A stretch of DNA of 64,000 nt from Ectobius pallidus (GCA_964059195.1 CAXKWD010000011.1:29495066-29559065); one strand, 5' to 3'. Counted from the first letter of the stretch, positions 36,132 through 48,764 are shown. Numbers and translations: made by a program. The notes: generated by a model not told the origin, from the sequence alone.

Positions 36132-36974
36132 CTCCAATAGCTTAACAAGTATTGGAAAAATTATGAATTTGTTCGGTGTAATTTTTTAACCTCCCTTTAC
36201 AATAATACCTTGTAAAAAAATCCTTGTAGAAGGATGGTCAAAGCAAACGACAAAAGTATCATTCAAGCTGGTGAATTTCTTTTTCAAAAGTAGCTGGATA
36301 TAGGCCTAAAATTATTAGTCCCACACTTCAAACTAATAACGAAAATCCTACATAATTCTTAAACTATATGGCGTACGAGACAAAATACATCCTCGTAAAA
36401 AGTGGCTAATACCCATTTGAACAAGTATTGAACACCCCTGATTGCAGAAAATCCTATATATCCATGCTTTTATTCTAGTATGGCTCCTCGAAAACTGTCC
36501 ACCCCTGGGCCAGAGAAAAGCCCATGTTTACACGCTCGAGACCAATATCGTGGCACATCTTCGGGACGTGTCAATTGATTTCCTGTAAGTATAGGTGCCG
36601 CCTTTTGTTCTCATCTCTTCCCCCTAACCACTTGGTTCCTTCCACGCCAAGGAGTTTAGACAAAACGCCTCTAATTGGCGGTTCCCGTCGATCCTTGCTT
36701 TATCTTGCAGATTCGATAATAATCGCAGTCGTCATCAAGAGCGTTATTATCTGTTCGCCACAAAGCCATCGCCCCAGAATATTAGCACCACCACCGAATG
36801 ATTTCTTAAAAGACGTCATAAAGAACTTGCAATATGACAATTATGGGGCTTCTTCCATGTAATCATTTCTTGAGATGTTAAGTCCCATTTTCTAGGTAGA
36901 AGATATTCTACTGAAGCTATGTTTGAGATTTACAGATTGTTTACTGCTTGAAAGTTTAGCTATGTTGAATGCGT

Positions 36975-36978
<4 letters not shown>
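36132..36978. other. No confirmed gene; includes a GC-rich open frame
   Basis: About 36480-36800 is GC-rich and carries a 112-codon plus-strand frame (36524-36862) with no recognised domain. CCTGTAAGTAT at about 36582 resembles a splice donor. This could be an old exon or an unclassified repeat. Confidence 0.4.

Positions 36979-37018
<40 letters not shown>
36979..37018. repeat. (TA)n microsatellite
   Basis: About 20 uninterrupted TA units. Confidence 0.97.
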
Positions 37019-37022
<4 letters not shown>

Positions 37023-37581
37023 TGACTTGAGTAAATTTTTTGAAAGTTTGAATACATGGTGTAGTGGTACGTAATGCTTACATTTATTATGACTTGATAT
37101 GCAGGAATTAGACACTGTTTAACAAAAGTTCCAAAACATTAAATTTCTATTGACCTAATTACTTTTCAGATTTAAAATAGTTCTTTCTTCCCCTGCTTCA
37201 CTTTTATTATCGTCCTAGTGGTAAGAATTTTTCAAGCCTATAGGCCCATTAAGTAAATGTTGCTTTCGAATTTAAATGTAAATGGAGACGGTACATTACA
37301 TATTTTAAACAATTCTGTTTTATGGTTCTAGTCTAGAATGGTGTAAATGTCCTGGTTGAGAGTTTTCTCCTGGTATTCCTTAAGTCGTTCTTATTTGGTT
37401 AATGAGAGATATCAACGGATTTCGTATCCACTGAAAATTTAGAGATTAGTAAAGAAAATTATCGACTCGTGGAACTGGTATAACTGGGAGGAAATGAGTA
37501 AGATTTAGGTTACTTTGGACATTAATTCATAAACCTGTCGCAAACATTTTCACTGTATGAAAAATAAAGAACTGAATCTAG
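37019..37581. other. Nothing recognised
   Basis: AT-rich sequence without coding or repeat signals. Confidence 0.5.
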
Positions 37582-37583
37582 TA

Positions 37584-37920
37584 CAGTCCCGCTATTCCGA
37601 ACCCCACTATTCCGAAAATTCGCCTATTCCGAACAGAGTTCAGAAAGAATACAGATTTTTTAAGTTAAAAAAAGGAGAAATCTAAAAGATGTTCGTGAAA
37701 AACGTACATTTATTGTTATACAAAGAAGTTAAATAGAGACATAAACAGAGCCTAAGCTTGATGAAAACAACTGAAACCAAATTGGAATGAAAGCAGGCGC
37801 TTAATTTACGCCTTAACAAGTCAATACACTGATATTATTAATGAAATCCGTCTATTCCGAATTCCCGCTAAACCGAACGGTGTTCGGTCCCAATTAGTTC
37901 GGATTAGCGGGACTCTACTG
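37584..37920. mobile_element. pogo/Tigger-like MITE
   Basis: A 337-bp element flanked by TA (37582-37583 and 37921-37922). The left end reads CAGTCCCGCTATTCCGAAC; the complement of the right end reads CAGTAGAGTCCCGCTAATCC and continues GAACTAATTGGGACCGAAC. Multiple ATTCCGAA words lie near both ends. TA target duplication with CAGT…CCCGCT.ATCCGA ends is typical of pogo-like Tc1/mariner elements. There is no transposase. Confidence 0.85.
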
Positions 37921-37922
37921 TA

Positions 37923-38404
37923 TAGGCCTACATTTTCCTTAAATAAAATAAATTACGGTTATGAAATGGGAAACTATAACCCATACAAATATTGAATATT
38001 GAATTCATCATTTAATGCAGTGAAATGTGCACGTGATAGGTTTGCTTAAAATCAAAATAACGTAATTTTTAGTTATGTTACCTCAGATCTATTATTTATT
38101 AGTATTAGTATTTTTATCTTCTATCTGTAAATTTTCTAAATGTGAAAACAGCAACTACGGTTCAAGAATAAAACCTTAATTAAACGTTAACCTCCGTACT
38201 GCTAAGCTTTTAAACCTCCAAGAAGGATGTCAGCGTGGATCTTAAAGGAAAAATTAAATTTAAATATTAATACCATATTTTATTGAACGCGGAAGTTACA
38301 GAATTACATTAAATCTCTTCTAAGCTACCAATTACAAACATATAAATCAATTACAATCATCAATCCCCTCACCACAAGAAAATAACAAAACCATATTCAC
38401 AAAA
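37923..38404. other. Nothing recognised
   Basis: AT-rich sequence bordering the possible coding remnant described next. Confidence 0.45.
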
Positions 38405-38725
38405 CACTGTTTACATGGAATTTTAAAATTAATGTTCAATTTCTGTCACATCCAATACACTTATGGTGGTCAGCTGACCATAACAGACCATTTCTAGCAA
38501 TGAGGCACTGAACATTGTTGAGTTCATTGTCACTAGATAATTTTGCTTCTGAGATCTTTCTGACATTTTGGAATCCCTATGTGTATAGAACTTCCTCTTC
38601 TATTTCTAAAACATCCTCTTTCTCTGAATCCGAACATTCAACATTTATTTCACCTTCACCTTCATCACTACTAGTATTTAATATTCGCACAACTTTCACT
38701 GGGATTTTCCAAATTAAAACTTTAA
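38405..38725 (-). pseudogene. Degraded coding remnant, possibly transposase N-terminus
   Basis: On minus, one frame stays readable for roughly 90 codons with a single stop: an acidic stretch (SSDEGEGEINVECSDSEKED, then LEIEEEVLYT) followed after the stop by ISEAKLSSDNELNN and IARNGLLWSA. An acidic N-terminus followed by a short NG-hydrophobic-W motif is the layout at the start of piggyBac-type transposases. The downstream catalytic part is not seen. The identification is weak; a diverged unrelated protein is possible. The plus-strand 80-codon frame over it is a shadow. Confidence 0.3.
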
Positions 38726-41027
38726 ACTTTGAGTTTCGACATGACGATGTACACTAGAAAAGTACTGAATAGGTTAAAAATATTTTCAAGCAATTTCAAA
38801 CAAAAAATGCATGCTAGAATAACTGAAACATACAAGGCAACCAACTTAAAACTTTCAAAATGCAGAAGATTTTACGAGGCACGAACTGCTAAGTGGACCC
38901 CAACGTATATTTGATTGATTAGAGTAAAATTAATAGAGTATTTTTCAAACCTGTTTTGTGGCTAACTTGATTATATCTGTTTCCGTACATGGCCTAACTT
39001 TGAACACTGAAATGGCTGTATCTAAATTCCGTGTTCCTCGGTTTTTGACTAATTAATGGAATCTGTACCTTGAGAACTGACAGGTTACAGTACGTATTTG
39101 GATTTTCCCTTTCCTGCCTGTGTTGTGCTGTCCCATTTGGAACATATCCGGAACAGAAGCCTATAGTGGCTGCTGGTAAACACTAAGAGGAAGTGACCAT
39201 CATGTAATTGTCATGCAGTCAAGCGGCGTTAACTGAAATACAATGTACGGAACAACACAGACACCGAGATCTTTATTCCGTAACCTTGTCTTATCAGAAA
39301 CTATTCTCCTAAGGCTATAACGTCATTTTCCCAACAACAGATTATACAGTATAATAAAAAGGCATAGAAATTAAGAGAAAGTTACTACAGATGGAAAATA
39401 TAAAAAGAAATACAAAAATTATGAAATATTGAAGTATTAAAAAATTAAAACGAGTACTTAGGAACAATATATTTGGAAGTAAATATATATTTAATGTGTA
39501 CTTATATATTAAAAGACAAGAAAATGAAAATAATTTGAATGAAACCGGAAGAACAAATAGACACGAAGAAAATAAAAAATGAACGGCAAGGAAAAGAACG
39601 ACTAAAATAAAAAGCAGACCATATGAAGAAAGGAAGGAAGAAAGAAAGAAAGACAGAAGGAAAAAAAAGAAAAAATGTACTTAATGATAACTAAATTAAC
39701 AAATGCACAAAACAACGGAATGAGAGAGCGAACTTCTAAAGGATGATGAAAGTTATGAAAGTTAGTAACCGAAGAAGAATTGGAGGAAACACTAAGAACA
39801 GCAATTATACATGTGACATAAAGAAGGAAAATAAATTTATTTATCGAACACTTTCGTTATTGTATTGTTTGAAGTTGGTTTTAAGTTCTCACGTAGTTTA
39901 GTGTGATTTGACTAAGAAAATAACCTAGTTTAATTTCTTCTGATGACCAGCAGAAAAGACTACTCACCCATAAGTGGTCGCTAGGTGTTCATTATATATG
40001 AAGACTGATTTATTGCTAAATTTATGAATTCTTAAATCTATCTTTATACTAACATACTTTTTTCTCTATGTCCCACCACCGTCTGGTAATTACTCCTGTC
40101 TCAGTATGCTAGGAAATAGAGATTTTTAACACCCCGTACACTTTCCTCATCACGCGAACACTCTCGCACAGGGTTTTAAGGGGAAACTGAAGGATTATTA
40201 CCACTTCAAGTGCATGCAAGTCACTCCTCTGAATTGACGTTAAATACTATATTGTTGTCGGCAAATCTCTTTTCCCTTTTGGCTAATAACAAAACCATTT
40301 TGTGAGGAAAATATCTTGCGCTTCCACTCGTTAAGAAAAAAAAGGTGTATAAAAGCTGATGTAGAATTTGATATTACAATAGTCCTACCATTTGTATTTT
40401 AAAATTTCATTTTTTTTGTTATCTAAACCGTACAAAACACTAATTTCACTCTCCAATCTCCAAAATATTAAAACTAGATGGGAGCCGAAAGAAGTGGAAT
40501 TACATGCCGCCCCCCAATTTCAGCTTCCATATATGAAGGACTGATTATATTGCATAATTTCTGAGGTATAAAGCCTTGTTCTTATTCTAACCTTTTTTCT
40601 ATTTCTATGACCCGACCACATTTTGGTAACTATAGAAAAAAGAATCGCTCAAAAATATTGCCATTTGTGAAAATTATCACGGAAACGGCATTTTAGTGCA
40701 CAAAACGTGGCTGCCAATTTGTAACGATAATTGCCCATAACTGTAATAGTTTCATTAATTTTGAAAATAGTATGCAATCGTAGAAGTAGCCAATAAAGAT
40801 TATGTCAGATTACAAGATTGTACAGCAATTCATTGCTGAGGAAAAAAAAAATAATGAAATTTACTTATTTCTCACTTGTGAATTTCACCGAATGCTGTAT
40901 GTCCCCCCTTAATTCTTTCAAAATATTTTATAACGCATCAGTTCTTCATCATGAACTGAATTTCTAACTTTTTCCTCCTCTCTGCAAAGAAAACCTATCA
41001 CGCCACGCATATTTTAAAAATGGACAG
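38726..41027. other. No gene recognised; diverged internal repeats
   Basis: Two related stretches, about 40000-40110 and 40527-40640, share words such as ATATATGAAG…ACTGATT, TTTTTTCTATTTCTATGACCC and GGTAACT in the same order. TATAAAAGC.GATGTA near 40349 recurs near 43298. They look like old copies of an unclassified repeat. The rest is AT-rich. Confidence 0.45.
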
Positions 41028-41035
41028 GTTAATGC

Positions 41036-41521
41036 CAGTGCTTTAGTTGGGCCGGTACGCACCGGTACTGCTTACCGGTATAAAATTATTTTCCTTCTAC
41101 CATACCGGGAAAAATATGTGCTCCGGTACGTCGTACTGGTAGTACAGGAACAATATTGTACTAAAATACTTATTAAATGTCTATTTCAATACCAGAGTGT
41201 ATTTGTTAAAAATGACAAGCACTATTAAATTCGCCACAGATATGCGTTCTAATCTTCACCTTCGTGCGCATTTCTACAGTTACTTTCTCCTTAGATTACA
41301 TGTGGGGTAGCCACCTGGTTTTCATAAAATGTGTGGAACCACCACTAGACGTTTTTGATCCTGCTCCATACGTCAGATCATGGCTACAAGAGGCAATAGG
41401 TCAGCAGAAGAAACTGCATGCAGAAAATGTCAACCGAAGGATTACATTCAGTATGAGGCGACATGGAAAATTTTGAAGTAAGGTGAGTACCCCCAAAAAA
41501 TATTTTCCAACTAAAACACTG
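41036..41521 (+). mobile_element. hAT-like element with coding remnant
   Basis: A 486-bp element bounded by an exact 8-bp duplication GTTAATGC (41028-41035 and 41522-41529). The left end CAGTGCTTTAGTTGG pairs with the complement of the right end, CAGTGTTTTAGTTGG. The left third repeats ACCGGTAC-type words. Near the right end a 70-codon frame (41264-41476) contains FDPAPYVRSWL; short D-P-x-x-x-x-W motifs occur near the C-terminus of some hAT transposases, so this may be the last coding part of a parent element with most of the gene deleted. Confidence 0.88.
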
Positions 41522-41529
41522 GTTAATGC

Positions 41530-41991
41530 CCCCAAAACTCTCTAGAACCCTGATTTGTCTGTCGGGGCCTCCGTTTATTGGCTACACAGAAAAGAAGATA
41601 GCGATAAACAAAAGAGCAGCTGCATTACACCTCTTCTTTCGTTGTTCATGGAATGACCCTGCTTTGTTTGCGGCATGTGATCGGGCTACTTCCCGGTAAA
41701 GGAGATGATGATGACTAACAAGAGATGCACTGCTGTGCAGATGTGGCTCGCACGTGCTGTGGTGTCCTCTTCCAGTCACGTCACTGCTTTATATTACCAA
41801 GATACGCACCACGGAACTCTAAACAATTGCAAGTGCAAATATGCGAGTTCGCACGCGTGCATCCGCAAGCAAAGCCAGTGACCACCCACAACCCGGGACC
41901 GCGACATCAAGCATAAACAACAGGCGCCAATGTCGAAACTATTTCCTAGATATAAGTACAGCAGCAATTTCTATTCCTATGCTAATAATCA
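41530..41991. other. No gene recognised; less AT-rich
   Basis: Overlapping frames of 63 to 80 codons on both strands have no recognisable motif. This short segment lies between two hAT-like insertions. Confidence 0.45.
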
Positions 41992-41999
41992 GGGCCAGG

Positions 42000-42581
42000 A
42001 TTTTGATGACATATCTTTTAACTGGTACATCTTGGACGTTGCCCACTGTTGCAGATATTCTGATTATGAGTACTAGATTATAAAAATTGTATTTTTTATG
42101 GTCATTTTTTTCGGAATTTTTAATTTTCAGGTAACTTTTAGAATTTAATGTAATTATTTAGTCATTTTTTTGCCATTTTACGGCCATGTTACGGCCATGT
42201 TTTCATATTTTTTGGTGATTTTTTAAAAAAATATAAAGTCATTATTTTCTCATTTTGTGTTGTTTCTTCCATTTTATAGAAAATATTATCAGAACTCTTA
42301 ATAAGCATAAATAAACAGGTCTTCGTACAATTTTAATTTGGGTACAGAAAGACGGTGTTTGCTGTTTGCATTTAACCGTATATACCAATTAACTAATTAC
42401 AAACCTATGTAATTGGGTCAACAACATAAATGTAGAATAGACACAAATCTGATTAAACTAGTATTTTCATACAATTTTTTGGGTATTTTTTCTTTAGTTT
42501 TTTGGTCATTTTTTGTATTGTTCCAGTAATTTTATATCTCTTTTTTAAAAGTATTTTTAGGTCATCAAAATCCGAGTTCTG
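42000..42581. mobile_element. hAT-like MITE, family H2, copy 2
   Basis: A 582-bp element flanked by an exact 8-bp duplication CTAATAAT (41992-41999 and 42582-42589), the same target as the copy at 31486. Ends are CAGGGCCAGGATTTTGATGA and, complement of right, CAGAACTCGGATTTTGATGA. The interior is T-rich on plus with repeated GGTCATTTTT words, the complement of AAAAATGACC seen in its relatives. No coding capacity. Confidence 0.9.
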
Positions 42582-42589
42582 CTAATAAT

Positions 42590-45069
42590 ATAGTAAGAAT
42601 AACTTAGGCCTATTCAATATTAACCTTTTCACTGCTACTCACCAATGTTGGCAACTTGTGAAAGAATTGTTACACTAAAATAGTGTTCAAAGTCCGCTAA
42701 AATCAGAAATTAAAATCTTCGTTGACCTCCTCAGCCAACACAAAAAGTATTGGCCTACATTTGCTGAATAAGTTACTTAACCTAATTTTACAATTTGCAG
42801 TTGCGCTATCTCCCTTAGCACTGTATGTAACAGCATTTATCACTTCGTCTTATGCTGGATCTTATTGTTAATACAGAATTGACGTTCGCACTTTAAGGTC
42901 ACTCTTGTATCCTGGCACAACGATTCTTCTCGTAAGTACAGTTATTAATACAACAAGGTCATTGAGAAGTAGTGACTAATCAACCGAGCTTGATTGGAAA
43001 GATTTGTTTGGTTGTTGCAATATTAGATGAGGAATTTCTTTTTTTAGGATCTGAAAATCCCTATAATAAATTTCCACCATAAGTACGCTTCCAAACAAAT
43101 TCAATAAAGAAAATTTAAAATACGGCATTATATTAGATTTTTTAATATTCCGTCATGGAGCAATATCCACTAAAAATCCGCTACACGTTAAAACCATTTT
43201 TTTTTTTCGCTGAAAAAGTTAAAATCAACAAAATTTAACGCTGATTCCGCTCAGTTGACAACAATGCTACTGGCGTTCAGCGTCGCTTCAAAAACTGTAT
43301 AAAAGCAGATGTATAAGATTAGTAAAGTAGTTCTTCAATGTAAAATGTGGGTTTCTTTATTTACACGTTATAGGCCTACTTGTCAATCATGAAAACCAAG
43401 TTTTAAACTGAAATTTTCCTCTGAGATTTAAAAATTATGCCCCCCCCCCGATGATTTTTACTTGGTGACTGCCTTATTAACAGTGAATAAATTCAGCTCA
43501 AAAGTGTTTAATGAAAGAGCTTAATTCCGAAGTTCCGTTTCTCCATGAAATCAAAACGTTCGAGTTCAGAGTAATTCACTGTCATTTTAAGATAGAAACA
43601 AAGTTTTCGACAGGTTTTTCTTATCTACTCAAAATTTATAGATGTAAGTGAAAGAAGGGGAACCCGTCATGTCCTTTTCTGGTCAAAGAAGTATGTCTTT
43701 GAACCAATACTTTCTCAGCAGATCTCCGTTATGTAATTCTGATGTTAATTCCTATCAAACAAGAAATGATGGAAACATTACGATACCTAAGGTCAGATTC
43801 CACAAATCTCAAATTACTATATAGTAGTCATATTATAACAGGCTGCTATCTGCACAATACAATACGTAGTCATTACCATACTTCAGCCCTGTGTAATTAA
43901 AAAAAATGGTTATATGTGTATTCGTTCTACTCATTAAATAAAGTTTCTTGATTTACCACAAAACAACATTGTAATTGGAATATTTTATTCCTTTCATGTA
44001 ACTTTCATCATTGTTATTGTTATTAATTTTATGTTAAAGTGACAAAGCCGATTGTACTAAGTTAAAAATTGTTGAATAACAATATATACATATGTAAGTA
44101 CTTTCGTATGTATGTATATAATGTATGTAATGTAGCCTATGTATGGATGTATGGACGTATGTATGTACGATCAAATCGATTCATGGACTGTTCATTCATT
44201 TAGCATACAGTGATCTTACAGCTGACAAAATATTGACAATAAAGTAAGGAAATAATAATTATTTACAAAATCCGGTACATTTTATTCATGCAATTATCTT
44301 AACAAATCCTACTCCAGATTACGAGTTACTTCGTTCTCGCAAACATATCGATAAACTCGTATTCTCTCGTGGGATTACCTATGATAATTTTGTTAATCTA
44401 TTTCTTTTAATGTAGTCAGTTATTATATACCGTTACGATATTTTATACTTTATACCCATCATAATCCAGTGTGGTCCAGAGAGTGTCCAAACGAATTTCC
44501 AAAGTCTGAGTAACGATACTGCTAGATATCGGTATCGAATGTCCATAGACTATCCCCGCTGCTCTGGAACGCAATTCATTCATTCTTAGGGGGGGAGTAA
44601 TACTTTGTTGGGTCTGCTACATGTTGACCTGCATTTGCATACTGTCCACACTAGGGTGCTGAACAGCAGTAAATCATATCATCAGCTGACCTTGTAAGTA
44701 ATCTAAACCGGCATCTCCCCTTCCCTGCGTGAGTGGCATATACGACTTCCACTATCAAGCTAATTTGCATACCTCTGTCATCTATGAATTCCTATAAATT
44801 TATAACATTTCTTGTTTATTTTTTCTGTTTTCTCTTTGCTTGTTCCTTTTAATGTATTTCGTTTATTTTTACCTGAATTTATATACTTTTATTCTAGCAG
44901 TGACAAGTACTCTGACGACGTTGACCATAGAGAAGAATACGTTGGTGGTGTAGCATTCCTACCGCGAGGTGAATAACAGGTATGTCTGATATGACGGTAG
45001 ACAAATCCGACGTCTCAGACCTAAAAAATTTAAAAAATTAAATAATAATAAATAAAGCAAAGTACCAGT
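42590..45069. other. No gene recognised
   Basis: AT-rich sequence. A poly-C run (43440-43449) and TATG-type simple sequence (about 44090-44170) are the only distinct items. About 43290-43450 resembles the unclassified repeat near 40.3-40.6 kb. Confidence 0.5.
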
Positions 45070-45180
45070 TGAAGGAAAAACGACCGCACAAACCTTTAAC
45101 TGATAACTTTTCATAGTGGGATTCGAACACATGCCCCCGTACACTGGCAGTCTGTCTACCGTCTGAGTCGGATGTATAAA
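45070..45180 (-). mobile_element. tRNA-derived SINE head
   Basis: On minus: CATCCGACTCAGACGGTAG (A-box region, complement about 45156-45174) and GTGTTCGAATCCCAC (B box, complement about 45117-45131) at tRNA-like spacing. A T-rich body probably continues leftward towards 45000. The head resembles a tRNA with a GACTCAGACGGTAGAC D arm. Confidence 0.75.
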
Positions 45181-45322
45181 ATTTGATAAATTACCGGTAA
45201 TTATTTCTACTTTTTGTTTCTGTCCTATCTATTAAAATTTATAAATAGATGTTTAAATTGAGGGTTTTATTTATTTAACATAATCTACATTACTGGCCTA
45301 TTTCTTTCACTTCATTAACGAC

Positions 45323-45929
45323 CAGGGCCCGGATTCTGACGACCTAAAATTGTTTGAAAAAATGACCTATAAAATGACGCTAAATTTTAAAGAAAGTGAC
45401 TTAATAATTGTAAAGAATGACCTAAAAACTGATATTTTATTTATAAAAATTTATTATTGTACACACAAAGTTGTAGACTATTTTATACATAATTGTAAAA
45501 ACTGTGAACTAAGAAAAGATGTTGTAGTTCTGAAAACTCTGTTCTTTGGTCTTGATTGGAGCATTTGAGAAGAAAAGTAAGAAAATAGTTTTTAAAATAG
45601 ATCCTACTAAAAATGATGCATTATACTAACCTAGTAATTTATTTAAATAATACCCTATGGGGAAAAAAAGACAAAGAAGTTAATATACTTAATGTAAATG
45701 CATGAAAATGACTAAACAAGGAAGGAAATGACACGAAAATAACAAAATAATGACGTAAAATTGAAATAAATGCCCTAAAAATGTAAAATTGCATAAAATG
45801 ACAAAACAATGACATAATAAAAATGTATTTCTATAATCTAGAGGCCGTGATTAGGATTTCTCTACAAGTTGGTAATGTCTATGCAGCATCAATAAAAAGA
45901 TGACATGTCATTAGAATCCGGGCCCTCTG
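45323..45929. mobile_element. hAT-like MITE, family H2, copy 3
   Basis: A 607-bp element with ends CAGGGCCCGGATTCTGACGA (left) and CAGAGGGCCCGGATTCTAAT (complement of right, with a 2-bp offset). The interior repeats ATGACCTAAAA-, AATGACATAA- and AAAATGAC-type words, as in the other H2 elements. The outermost 8-bp flanks do not match well, so the target duplication has decayed or the ends are off by a base or two. The 72-codon frame inside (45350-45568) is built from these repeats. Confidence 0.82.
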
Positions 45930-47371
45930 AATGACTAACTCGTTTGTTTAGAAACTTATCCAATTAACCAATTAGTTTAATTTATTTTTTACTTACTGTT
46001 ATTAGACTATGTAAATTCGCATTTAACTCTTAATACACCCACTCCGATTTTAATTTCAACTATGCAGTACTATTTGTGAAATTTTGAAAACTTTCCGTTC
46101 TTTCTGCGCAGCATTTTATAGTTGAAATAATTTACATACTACCTACTATTTATGTCAGAAAATTTGTTAGAAATGTTCCGTTAATTTTAAATAGGCTATA
46201 GCGTAGAGGTACGTATATTTAATAATATCTGAATATACCTAATTTATTATGGATTCCTTCAGGAAAGGAACAGAAAAAACTCCCAACCCAAACACTGCCA
46301 ACTCGGGTTATACATTGAAAAGTCAGCATGCTGTAAGTACATGTAGGCCTATACACGAACATAATATGAAACTACTTGATATTTAGATTTTCGGAATTAC
46401 ATCGAAACTAGGAAAAACCGTAACAAATATTTAAGAAATCGCGTAAAAAATATGTATTATAGTAATAATATAATGTATACAGTACTCAGATATTAAGGTG
46501 AATTCCATAACCATATTTACCATATCTTGCAGTTTATACAGGGGACTCATCCCGGCTTGAAGATGAAAGTGATCCTTGACTGACGCTGGTTGAACTGAAT
46601 AATGTTTGCCTATGATTAGGCCTAACTGCAACAGTTCTGTAATGACTGTTTTATTACTTATTATTTTTCAATAAATTCCTATGTATCCGGGAGAATGGAA
46701 TTTCTGTGTTTAGTGAAAACAGAATTGCTTTTTCAAAACATGTCATTAACAAGATCCTTGCAAACAGAATAATCTCTGAAACCCAGCAAAATAAGTTGCT
46801 TCATGCCGCTTAATGCAATGATCACTAATCACCACAAACCGATATTACGGCATTATGTTTCGTCATAAAGGAATGATTTGCAAACATATTTGTTTTGTGC
46901 ATTGCTCTTCCTTTACGATGAGACGATCATGATTCCAAATGAAGGCCCAGATGAAGCAGTTCACAATGGAGATAGATAGAGATGCCAACGGAGTTTTCAG
47001 CAGGAATTCGCTTGCTTGTACTACGTACGAGTAGGCTACTACTAAAACCAACAAATATTTCGGTGTCATTTTGTAAGATGCTGAGGATGGCAGTCTTTGC
47101 AACACTTAATAATTTTACAGTGTTGCACAAGATTCGTAAAATATGGTATGCAGACACTAAGTACCGTATCTTGTACTTTTCTGGAACTCTTATTGTTTTC
47201 AAGTGCAAGAACTGCTTTGAATGAAGAATTTTCCAAACTAAAAAAACAAAAACCATGTCCGTGAATTTAAAGGAAAACAAAAAGTTCTACAGTAACAGTA
47301 AAGCATAAGATTGAAGTCTTTCTTCGGATAGTGACGCTAAGAAGATTACGCCAAATGAAAATCCCAATAAC
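45930..47371. other. No gene recognised
   Basis: Several overlapping frames on both strands at 46860-47280 (up to 117 codons on minus) show mutual overlap and no domain. I treat them as chance. Confidence 0.5.
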
Positions 47372-47450
47372 CTCAACGGGAATCGAACCCACATAGTAAC
47401 GAATAGGCCTATTATCTTGGTGCTTCATACGTAACAAAACAAAGCAATGG
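47372..47450 (-). mobile_element. Possible tRNA-derived SINE head
   Basis: On minus, GTGGGTTCGATTCCCGTTGAGG is a perfect B-box/T-arm match (complement about 47373-47393). A clear A box is not seen, so the head is damaged or this is a partial copy. TAGGCCTA occurs inside at 47404. Confidence 0.5.
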
Positions 47451-47460
47451 AAGCCTCAAG

Positions 47461-47462
<2 letters not shown>

Positions 47463-47492
<30 letters not shown>
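47463..47492. repeat. (TA)n microsatellite
   Basis: About 15 TA units. Confidence 0.95.
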
Positions 47493-47494
<2 letters not shown>

Positions 47495-48562
47495 CAAAAT
47501 AAATCCTTCCCTAAAATAGAAGGGTAGAACGAAGAAGGTGAATGGAATTTGAAAATTTATAACTGCGTTAAAACCTTTTCATTGAAATTTCTTGCAAAAA
47601 TATTTTAAAGGCAAACTAATAATGGAATCTTTCGAGAATACAGTGGAACTGTCCAAAGTGTCTTAGTGGACACTTAGTGGATTTATGTGTATGCTAACTC
47701 AAAGGACAAAAATTATTTCTGTAGGAACATGCAATTAAAAATAAGGGTTGCATTGGCCAAGTGGAGTCATCTAAAGACTTTATGTTTCAAGGCTGATGAG
47801 CACATTTTGATACGGAAACGAAACAAACAAACAAAAAATTAATATTAAAATAAATATCCAACTGCAACTTGACTCAACAATTTACAATGATGTGGGAGAT
47901 GTCTGCATATAACTTATAAGTGCTGATGTCAAAAGCAGGGGAGGAAGTAATATATGTCTTCTTTCTATAATTAACGGAACTCTGTACAGAAGACAATCAC
48001 ACACGCAAAAAGGGATGCACTGCTCATGGTGCCACTGGAAATACTGTGCTTGCCTTTCAAGAAATAGCTACATCATTAGAAATATTGTAGTTCAATCGAA
48101 TTAAGTTACATTGTTGCAATTAAAGAAGACTTTGGACGACGAGAATATGTGGTTGAGCATTTACAATAATGTGTGTCCTGGGTTCATAACTCTCATGTAT
48201 AGTGGACAAACATAACCTGTTCGCGGGTCGGTGGCCCGTGGTGAATCATCACGCCGTGAAAATGAACTCCCGATATCATGTTCTTAAGGCATGCAAATAT
48301 CGCCGGTATAACTGGAACACCATCACATCACTGTTTTAGTCATTGTATCTAATAACTCAACACAGCCATGCACAACATCCTCATACTTTGTACCAAAGAT
48401 ATGTTATTGATAACAATAATGGATGTAACAAAGTAATTTCTAATTTGGATGAGTAAGTTCTACCAGATGTCAGGTAACTATAGGCCCTTGTGGTCCCCGA
48501 ATATCATCTGGCCGCAATTTTCCCCTTCAACCCATCCGCGCCTTTTTCGACATGAGTTGAAT
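47493..48562. other. Nothing recognised
   Basis: AT-rich sequence without coding signal; a short GC-rich stretch occurs at about 48215-48260. Confidence 0.5.
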
Positions 48563-48764
48563 TACGAGGGTGGATCGAAAAGTAACGCACAGTAATTTTT
48601 CTTTACAAAATGCACACATGAAGGGACATCTTTTGTCTATTTTTCTATAAAGTCGCAAAATTTCTCAACACATTCCTATAATTATGAAACCAGTTTCAAA
48701 AGAAGTTCACAGATGTCCGTTCGGTTGGAGTATAGCCATCAGCGGACTGCTGCCCCGTGTCCCG

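Noticed and set aside
46863..47280. Overlapping frames on both strands, up to 117 codons
   Set aside because: Mutually overlapping frames on opposite strands with no recognisable motif or splice context.
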